A DNA stretch of 9,294 nt, taken from positions 1 through 9,294 of the forward strand of contig NC_009793.1 of assembly GCF_000018045.1 (NCBI RefSeq), given 5' to 3'. Each line of letters begins with the position of its first letter. Within the stretch, counting starts at the first letter, position 1. Of this stretch, positions 5,566 to 9,294 are shown piece after piece. The DNA comes from Citrobacter koseri ATCC BAA-895. GTDB lineage: Bacteria; Pseudomonadota; Gammaproteobacteria; Enterobacterales; Enterobacteriaceae. Below the pieces are notes generated by a model. The model had not been told where the DNA came from. It saw nothing but the letters and a program-made list of their open reading frames with translations, and did no database searches. Made by a program: the position numbers and the translations under genes.

Positions 5566-7251
5566 TTAAAGATATTTTTTAATGTTTCGTTTTGGATCCG
5601 GCCCTTTAACCTGCTTACCCGTTTTTGGATCGAATGCCCCGAGGTGTTCGCCATCACTGGCGCGGTACCCTTCAAGCTCACCGTGCTGGGAATCCCATTC
5701 ATAAATTTTACGCTTTTTATCACCATACCATCGGGCCCGCTTACCACCACCACCTTGTTTAGGGGTTTTAGGTTTACCCTCTTTCAACTCTCCCAACCCC
5801 TTAATATCTTCAGTCTTGGGATCAGGAAAATAATCATGGCCGTAATCTTTAGTTCCCTTACGAGGTTTTTTCTTTTCCTCATTTAATTTATTTTCTGCAT
5901 CCTTCGCTTTTTTCTCCTTTTGTTTCCGGCTCTCCATCGCCCCGGAAAGCGCAGCCTTATCCCTGGATAAGGATTCATTCATTTCGTTTAAAGATGTCTG
6001 GGCAGCTTTTAATTTCTCATTCTGATTCTGAATATCCTTATCAAGATAGCGAACCTGATCCTGCCACCCGGAGCCATATTCATGAGGCGGGTTATAAGTC
6101 ACAAAATCATCTTTATTTGCCTCTGCCTCTTTTACCTTTTTATCGGCTTCCTGAACAGCAGCCCTTGCACCGGGGATCGCCTTCTCTGTCGATGCAATGC
6201 GACTGTTTAAGGTCGCAATATTTTTATCTTCAGCATCCAGCTCAGCTTTCGCTTTATCATACTCTCTTTTCAGCCCCTCTTCCGGGTGAGCAGCGTCCCA
6301 TGCCTGCTGGCGACGCTTTTCTTCCTCCAGACGCTGTTTTACCTGTGCCGGAGTAAGAACATCCGTCACCGACACATAGACCGGTTTCTGTCCGCTCTCT
6401 TTCGGGAAACGAATAACGGCCTCACGGGAGTTACCACCGGCCGTAAAACCAGCCGGACGTGAATCACCTTTTTCAGCAATAATGCCTTTTGGCGGGGCTT
6501 TCGCGGCCGGAACACCTTTAGGTACGCTCACCTGCAGAGACGGGAGACCCGGAATCGACACACTGAATACCCCCGGACGTTTTGTCGGTTTCGCATCCAC
6601 CACAGGAACACTCATTGGCCGGCCGGTGACAACCGCAATATGCTGCCGCTCGTCCTTCACAATATCCGCCACACGTTTAGTGACGCTGACCGTCGCCTGG
6701 TCCAGCGGCAGGGAGCTGACCGGCGTCTCCGTTACCGTGTCTGCCGGCAATGACGTCACGATTTTTGACATCATTTTCGGATCATCTTTTGCTATCTCAG
6801 AAGGCAGCACTCCGTAAATCGCAATCCCCCACAGACCAAACTTAAACGGACCTTTCAGGGCAGCCAGCACATCAGCAACAGCGGCCGACAACGCATCGCC
6901 GGAAACGGATAAAGCCAGTCCTTCAGCCCCCGGAGTGGCCAGGGCAGGCAGACCGAAGGCCATCGCGGTGGCCGAAGACTGTCCGCCACCAGAGCTCCCG
7001 CTATGATTGCCGCTGTTACCGCCATTACCACCGGGTTTACTCCCGCCGTTACCAAACTCCCCCGGGTTATAGTTATGAATATCCCCGTTAGGTGTATGCG
7101 TCGTACCCCAGCCCGGCCCGCTGTTTGGATCCGTACCACCACCTGATGAAGGGCCACCTTTACCTGATGTACCGTTCACATTCCCACTGGCCTGACCACC
7201 ATTGTGTCCCAGACCTGAATTACCCGGACCTCGTCCGTCTCCGCCACTCAT
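5566..7251 (-). CDS. ccl: Cloacin DF13-type bacteriocin (16S rRNase)
   Basis: 561 aa, the same length as cloacin DF13. It kills sensitive enterobacteria by cutting 16S rRNA between A1493 and G1494. Domains in order: Gly/Ser/Asn-rich translocation segment (1-95) with a DPNSGPGW stretch near 41 where Tol-binding motifs of E colicins lie; globular translocation domain (about 95-315); charged coiled-coil receptor-binding hairpin (about 320-455), broken at the tip by a VTYNPPHEYGSGWQD segment; a basic linker; catalytic domain (last ~96 residues). The catalytic set is visible as D520, H523, E525 and E527 in WDSQHGELEGYR, plus R555 in PKRNIKKYL, equivalent to colicin E3 D510, H513, E515, E517 and R545. 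Cloacin DF13 uses the aerobactin receptor IutA; the matching central domain suggests the same here. Start codon ATG 7251 follows an AGAGGA site. Confidence 0.96.
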   Translation of the reverse strand: MSGGDGRGPGNSGLGHNGGQASGNVNGTSGKGGPSSGGGTDPNSGPGWGTTHTPNGDIHNYNPGEFGNGGSKPGGNGGNSGNHSGSSGGGQSSATAMAFGLPALATPGAEGLALSVSGDALSAAVADVLAALKGPFKFGLWGIAIYGVLPSEIAKDDPKMMSKIVTSLPADTVTETPVSSLPLDQATVSVTKRVADIVKDERQHIAVVTGRPMSVPVVDAKPTKRPGVFSVSIPGLPSLQVSVPKGVPAAKAPPKGIIAEKGDSRPAGFTAGGNSREAVIRFPKESGQKPVYVSVTDVLTPAQVKQRLEEEKRRQQAWDAAHPEEGLKREYDKAKAELDAEDKNIATLNSRIASTEKAIPGARAAVQEADKKVKEAEANKDDFVTYNPPHEYGSGWQDQVRYLDKDIQNQNEKLKAAQTSLNEMNESLSRDKAALSGAMESRKQKEKKAKDAENKLNEEKKKPRKGTKDYGHDYFPDPKTEDIKGLGELKEGKPKTPKQGGGGKRARWYGDKKRKIYEWDSQHGELEGYRASDGEHLGAFDPKTGKQVKGPDPKRNIKKYL

Positions 7252-7295
7252 ATACTTTTCCTCTTTGACTTTTAAAACAATAAACTAAAATAAAA

Positions 7296-7330
7296 TACTG
7301 TACATATAACCACTGGTTTTATATACAGTA
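7296..7330 (-). promoter_or_regulatory. lexA box: Tandem overlapping LexA (SOS) boxes
   Basis: Reading the minus strand, CTGTATATAAAACCAG and the adjoining CAGTGGTTATATGTACAG give two overlapping CTG-N10-CAG type operators within TACTG...CAGTA limits. This twin arrangement is characteristic of colicin and cloacin operons and holds them silent until DNA damage. The boxes cover the expected transcription start near 7327. Confidence 0.92.
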
Positions 7331-7333
7331 TAA

Positions 7334-7362
7334 AAATTACGCTGCCTTGTTTTTCATGTCAA
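7334..7362 (-). promoter_or_regulatory. Cloacin operon sigma-70 promoter
   Basis: Perfect -35 TTGACA (7362-7357), 17-bp spacer, -10 TAATTT (7339-7334). The start is estimated near 7327, inside the first LexA box. An alternative -10 (TATACT, 7333-7328) would need a 23-bp spacer and is unlikely. Confidence 0.75.
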
Positions 7363-7381
7363 GTCTGTAAATTTGCGTTTT

Positions 7382-7397
7382 TGTGAAAATGATCAAA
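7382..7397. promoter_or_regulatory. CRP-cAMP site upstream of the cloacin promoter
   Basis: TGTGA-AAATGA-TCAAA (7382-7397) matches the CRP consensus TGTGA-N6-TCACA except at the last half-site bases. Its centre (7389.5) is about 62 bp upstream of the estimated start, the standard class I activator position. This agrees with the known catabolite repression of cloacin and colicin operons. Confidence 0.6.
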
Positions 7398-7653
7398 AAA
7401 ACAGCCACTCACACCATGCGCAATCCCCTCCAGATGCAACAAAAACCAGCACAAACGGCGCCGTTCTCCGGCCTCAGTATGTTTTACTGAAATCATTATA
7501 TGAGATACCAGAAAGCCCCCTCCGGGACAGGAAAAGAAACGGGGGGTCTGGTTCGGGTTGTTCGGTCACTGAACACGGTCAGAAACTGATGATAAGATAG
7601 CCTGCGGATATATAACTCAATGAGAAAAAAGAATTAAAGGTAAGGAGACGCTC
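7398..7653. other. Intergenic region between the divergent cloacin and exc2 genes
   Basis: No convincing gene. It presumably holds the exc2 promoter: a weak candidate is TGAACA (7570-7575) with TAAGAT (7593-7598) at 17-bp spacing, each matching the consensus in four of six positions. The exc2 ribosome binding site AAGGAG is at 7641-7646. A C-rich then G-rich pair of runs (around 7517-7523 and 7541-7547) could pair, with no T tract. A 75-codon open stretch at 7373-7600 begins with TTG and has no ribosome binding site. Confidence 0.4.
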
Positions 7654-8073
7654 ATGAGACGTTCCGGCAGCAAACTGTGTCTTATCGCCATGATAACAGC
7701 GACAGCAACTCTCACTGCCTGTGCTCCAAAGGGCAGCGTGGAACAGCATACCCGGCATTACGTATATGCTTCAGATGACGGTTTTGATCCCAATTTTTCC
7801 ACCCAGAAAGCTGACACAACACGAATGATGGTGCCTTTTTTCCGGCAGTTCTGGGATATGGGCGCAAAGGATAAAGCGACCGGAAAATCACGGAGTGATG
7901 TGCAGCAACGCATTCAGCAGTTTCACAGTCAGGAATTTTTAAACTCACTCCAAGGCACAACACAATTTGCGGGTACCGATTACCGCAGCAAAGACCTCAC
8001 ACCGAAAAAATCAAGGCTACTGGCTGACACCATTTCAGCTGTTTATCTCGATGGCTATGAAGGCAGACAGTAA
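7654..8073 (+). CDS. Exc2-family lipoprotein
   Basis: 139-aa predicted lipoprotein: basic N-terminus (MRRSGSK), hydrophobic stretch, then lipobox LTAC with the lipidated cysteine at residue 23. The residue after Cys is Ala, so outer-membrane sorting is expected. The mature part is polar, with an aromatic-rich VPFFRQFWDMGAKDKATGKS section and a Q-rich helix, ending AVYLDGYEGRQ. ColE1 carries a related gene directly beside cer (exc2, proposed entry exclusion), and the junction sequence here (tctcgatggctatgaaggca, then gacagtaagtggattta) agrees with what I recall of ColE1 cer. The role in exclusion is historical and weakly supported. ATG 7654 is chosen for GGAG eight bases upstream. Its stop is 4 bp from the XerD arm of the cer-like site. 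Confidence 0.85.
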   Translation: MRRSGSKLCLIAMITATATLTACAPKGSVEQHTRHYVYASDDGFDPNFSTQKADTTRMMVPFFRQFWDMGAKDKATGKSRSDVQQRIQQFHSQEFLNSLQGTTQFAGTDYRSKDLTPKKSRLLADTISAVYLDGYEGRQ

Positions 8074-8077
8074 GTGG

Positions 8078-8106
8078 ATTTACCATAACGCGTCATTACG
8101 CGCACC
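8078..8106 (-). promoter_or_regulatory. cer: cer-like XerCD dimer-resolution core site
   Basis: On the minus strand GGTGCGCGTAA (XerC arm, 8106-8096), a 7-bp centre TGACGCG (8095-8089) and TTATGGTAAAT (XerD arm, 8088-8078). Both arms fit the Xer consensus; the XerD arm equals that of ColE1 cer. The centre is 7 bp, against 8 in cer and 6 in dif. The accessory region with an ARG box lies on the XerC side, as in cer. Its task is to turn plasmid multimers back into monomers with host XerC, XerD, ArgR and PepA. Confidence 0.9.
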
Positions 8107-8188
8107 GCTCAGACGGGCTCAGGGCGTTTCCGGCGGCTACGGGATAAAACAGGCAACAACCCCCCCGGAAAACTGCCGGAAACGCGCC
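8107..8188 (-). ncRNA. rcd: Probable Rcd-like checkpoint RNA
   Basis: In ColE1 a short RNA, Rcd, is made from promoter Pcer inside cer when dimers are present; it acts through tryptophanase and indole to delay division. Here a Pcer-like promoter (8221-8195) points left, and the predicted transcript from about 8188 contains an 11-bp perfect inverted repeat, GCGTTTCCGGC (8185-8175) with GCCGGAAACGC (8134-8124), enclosing about 40 nt. ColE1 has a repeat of different sequence in the same place. Both ends are estimates: the start from the -10, the end from the usual Rcd size. Confidence 0.55.
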
Positions 8189-8194
8189 CGATAA

Positions 8195-8221
8195 ATTTTA
8201 TCCTAATGCATGCCTATGCAC
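8195..8221 (-). promoter_or_regulatory. Pcer-like promoter with 15-bp spacer
   Basis: Minus strand GTGCAT (8221-8216) and TAAAAT (8200-8195) separated by 15 bp. ColE1 Pcer as I recall it is TTGCAT-15-TAAAAT, so the short spacer is kept while the first -35 base differs. The -35 overlaps the ARG box. Confidence 0.55.
8207..8220. promoter_or_regulatory. ARG box of the cer-like site
   Basis: TGCATGCCTATGCA (minus strand TGCATAGGCATGCA) is near-palindromic and sits about 100 bp from the XerC arm, where ColE1 cer has its ArgR site (TGCATAGGTATTCA by memory). It also forms part of a wider inverted repeat ATGCC-T-ATGCA (8210-8220) with TGCATGGCAT (8227-8236). Binding of the ArgR hexamer here with PepA would impose the resolution topology. 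Confidence 0.65.
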
Positions 8222-8378
8222 GCAACTGCATGGCATATGTTTTGACGTAAAATGGATGCCGTAAGCCCTTTTTTACCGACTTTCTGCTTCATCAGCCTGA
8301 CTGACACGACCATATTCTTTCAGACCGCCCCCTGCTAAACTTCCTTCATATTGCCGCATTAACCCGGGAGGCTCCGCA

Positions 8379-8642
8379 ATGAGCAACACTACACACTACG
8401 AAAACGCCAACTTTCTTCGGGAACTGGCTGAAAGCCTGCCCCGCATACTGCCGGAAGGTGGCCCGGACAAAGCTGCGCTGTTGCAGCGACTGGCTAACGA
8501 AGAACTGGCCCAGGCAGAGTATGAAGATCAGGTTCGCGCCAAAGTGACCGCCGCCCGTGCTGACACGCGTCCGGGTATGACCACGGAACAACTCCGCCAG
8601 CGCCTGCATGGCCGTTATCAGGAACTGCGCGATGCCGTATGA
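8379..8642 (+). CDS. Putative antitoxin of a type II toxin-antitoxin pair
   Basis: 87 aa, start ATG 8379 with GGGAGG nine bases upstream. The next gene encodes a ParE/RelE-type toxin and overlaps its 3' end by 11 nt, the usual antitoxin-first arrangement. I do not recognise the family: there is no evident ribbon-helix-helix or HTH. The protein is mostly helical and charged, with FLRELAESLPRILPEGGPDK at residues 12-31 and a C-terminal MTTEQLRQRLHGRYQELRD helix that could wrap the toxin. It may have little DNA-binding ability of its own, and I see no obvious operator immediately upstream. The 8237-8378 stretch before it holds no clear promoter. The assignment as antitoxin is inferred from position. 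Confidence 0.75.
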   Translation: MSNTTHYENANFLRELAESLPRILPEGGPDKAALLQRLANEELAQAEYEDQVRAKVTAARADTRPGMTTEQLRQRLHGRYQELRDAV

Positions 8643-8931
8643 CGTGGAATGGAAGCAGGGAGCCATCGAGGATGTAACGACGCTGTTTGACTATATCGCG
8701 GAAAATTCATCCCTGTGGGATGCGCAGAACGTTACCGACCGGGTTCTCGCTGCGGCGGACAAACTGGCCGACTTCCCGCGACTCTATGAAGTGGACTCAC
8801 GCTATGGCGAGGACGTTCGCCGGATCAGTCTGATGGGACAGCATGTCCTCTATGATGTTGATGACCAGACCAGAAAAGTCCGGGTTCTGGCCGTGGTCGG
8901 CCAGCGCCAGAATCCCCATATTGTTCTCTAA
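8632..8931 (+). CDS. ParE/RelE-superfamily toxin
   Basis: 99 aa if started at ATG 8632 (MPYDVEWKQGAIEDVTTLFD). The opening Y-x-V-x-W, the paired N-terminal helices (AIEDVTTLFDYIAENS...AADKLADFP), the R-L-Y-E-V...VRRISLMGQHVLYDVD strands and the closing VRVLAVVGQRQNP strand are the layout of ParE/RelE toxins of plasmid stabilisation systems. RelE members cut mRNA at the ribosome, ParE members inhibit gyrase; which applies here cannot be told by eye. An earlier in-frame ATG at 8608 lacks a ribosome binding site and gives a non-family N-terminus; the 8632 start has GGA eight bases before it and lies inside the antitoxin gene, implying coupled translation. Post-segregational killing should add to cer in keeping the plasmid. 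Confidence 0.88.
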   Translation: MPYDVEWKQGAIEDVTTLFDYIAENSSLWDAQNVTDRVLAAADKLADFPRLYEVDSRYGEDVRRISLMGQHVLYDVDDQTRKVRVLAVVGQRQNPHIVL

Positions 8932-8932
8932 T

Positions 8933-8976
8933 AACCGGTGACGGGGACGCAATTCATTGCGTGGCCGTCGCCGGTT
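8933..8976. repeat. 44-bp imperfect palindrome between convergent genes
   Basis: Three nested stems: AACCGG/CCGGTT (8933-8938, 8971-8976), GACG/CGTC (8940-8943, 8966-8969) and ACGCAA/TTGCGT (8947-8952, 8957-8962), separated by symmetric mismatches (T/G and GGG/GGC), loop TTCA. It starts right after the toxin stop and ends 17 bp before the HTH gene stop. Neither side has a run of T, so it is not a standard intrinsic terminator; it could block Rho-dependent decay, act as a bidirectional roadblock, or bind a protein. Confidence 0.7.
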
Positions 8977-8992
8977 GGACAAGCACAGCGCG

Positions 8993-9294
8993 TCAGCGTT
9001 TTCCCCACGGCCACCACCGGCGCGGTGTTCCGGCCGGGGTCTCTGCTGTCTCCGGTTTGTGTTCCAGCAGTCTCATGGACTGCATTTCCTGCCGTAGCCC
9101 GGCCACCTCCTCCCTGAGTGCTTTTATCTCCGCGATCAACGCGTCGGAGGCCATTTTTTCAGTCTCACCCGACAGTCTCAACTCGTCCCGCTCGTGAGTC
9201 TCATCCTGTCTTAACTCACCGTACACCCGGATAAGCTCGCTGGTATCCACCACCCGGCCGCCATCAGCTTCCGTACGGTATGATACGCGGCCTT
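8993..9294 (-). CDS. HTH/coiled-coil plasmid protein, 3' part (starts at 76)
   Basis: Remaining 100 codons of the 125-aa protein begun at 76. Crossing the junction the protein reads ...YRDMA-KGRVSYRTEADGGRV-VDTSELIRVYG, which completes a winged-helix DNA-binding domain (residues about 1-50) typical of MerR/excisionase-like plasmid proteins. Then comes a long charged coiled coil (about 52-108: ELRQDETHERDELRLS, ALIAEIKALREEVAGLRQEM), a Pro/Thr linker and a tail RRWWPWGKR. The architecture recalls small KfrA-like or entry-exclusion-1 proteins, but I cannot assign a function. A GTG-initiated 86-aa version (from 9253) would lack the DNA-binding part and is an artefact of opening the circle. The gene contains four TGAGACT copies in two reading phases, possible self-binding sites. 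Convergent with the toxin gene. Confidence 0.8.
   Translation of the reverse strand, partial: GRVSYRTEADGGRVVDTSELIRVYGELRQDETHERDELRLSGETEKMASDALIAEIKALREEVAGLRQEMQSMRLLEHKPETAETPAGTPRRWWPWGKR

Noticed and set aside
5566..7251. Idea that the bacteriocin is a new toxin
   Set aside because: Length, catalytic residues, coiled coil and C-terminus all agree with cloacin DF13; at most a few substitutions distinguish it.
7373..7600. 75-codon open frame upstream of exc2
   Set aside because: Starts at TTG, has no ribosome binding site, includes the CRP site of the cloacin promoter and shows no protein-like pattern.
7973..7982. GGGTACCGAT inside exc2 as a Xer half-site
   Set aside because: No adjoining second arm; a full and better XerC/XerD site exists at 8078-8106.
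8242..8247. TTGACG as -35 of the toxin-antitoxin promoter
   Set aside because: No -10 hexamer at 16-18 bp; the sequence there is GCCCTTTT.
8608..8631. Earlier start for the toxin gene
   Set aside because: The extra eight residues are the antitoxin C-terminus read in another frame; the ATG at 8632 has GGA in range and fits the family start.
1..9294. CRISPR arrays, tRNA or rRNA genes, insertion sequences, phage genes
   Set aside because: No regularly spaced repeats with unique spacers, no tRNA-like cloverleaf with proper arms, no transposase or terminal repeat pair was seen.

Overview
This window reads as a complete 9,294-bp circular plasmid of Enterobacterales (Klebsiella, Enterobacter or Escherichia type), opened inside a gene. 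A minus-strand reading frame starting at 76 runs off the left edge and continues in frame from 9294 down to its stop at 8993. The plasmid combines a ColE1/pMB1-type RNA-primed origin with a bacteriocin operon that I recognise as cloacin DF13 (561-aa product, same catalytic motif). Its mobilization genes match the CloDF13 pair, a 243-aa MOB_C relaxase and a 654-aa coupling protein. It is therefore a CloDF13 relative, identified from remembered protein sequences and not from a search.

Layout. 1-360: start of a helix-turn-helix gene, then a divergent rop gene (59 aa) with a strong terminator. 352-3584 (minus): operon mobB > mobC > an unassigned 176-aa gene. 3600-4115: no gene, but an unusually dense series of inverted repeats, the best candidate for oriT and the mobB leader. 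4116-5053: ColE1-type origin with RNAII (minus), RNAI (plus) and their promoters. 5065-7251 (minus): cloacin operon in the order cloacin, immunity, lysis lipoprotein, with a terminator between the last two. 7296-7397: its regulatory region with two overlapping LexA boxes, a sigma-70 promoter and a CRP site. 7654-8073 (plus): Exc2-family lipoprotein. 8078-8221: cer-like XerCD dimer-resolution site with an ARG box and a probable Rcd checkpoint RNA. 8379-8931 (plus): toxin-antitoxin pair with a ParE/RelE-type toxin. 8933-8976: large imperfect palindrome between convergent genes. 8993-9294: remainder of the helix-turn-helix gene.

How it works together. RNAI and Rop limit priming by RNAII, while cer/Rcd and the toxin-antitoxin pair keep the plasmid monomeric and inherited. 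SOS and CRP-cAMP control the suicidal production of a 16S rRNase, the host being protected by the immunity protein and the toxin released through the lysis lipoprotein. Plasmid-encoded MobB frees mobilization from a helper's coupling protein.

Most parts belong to known families. The less explained parts are the structured 3600-4115 block, a TGAGACW motif clustered in and upstream of the helix-turn-helix gene, a C-terminal Trp-rich tail shared by two unrelated proteins, the 44-bp palindrome, and the overlap of the bacteriocin-operon terminator with the replication-primer promoter.
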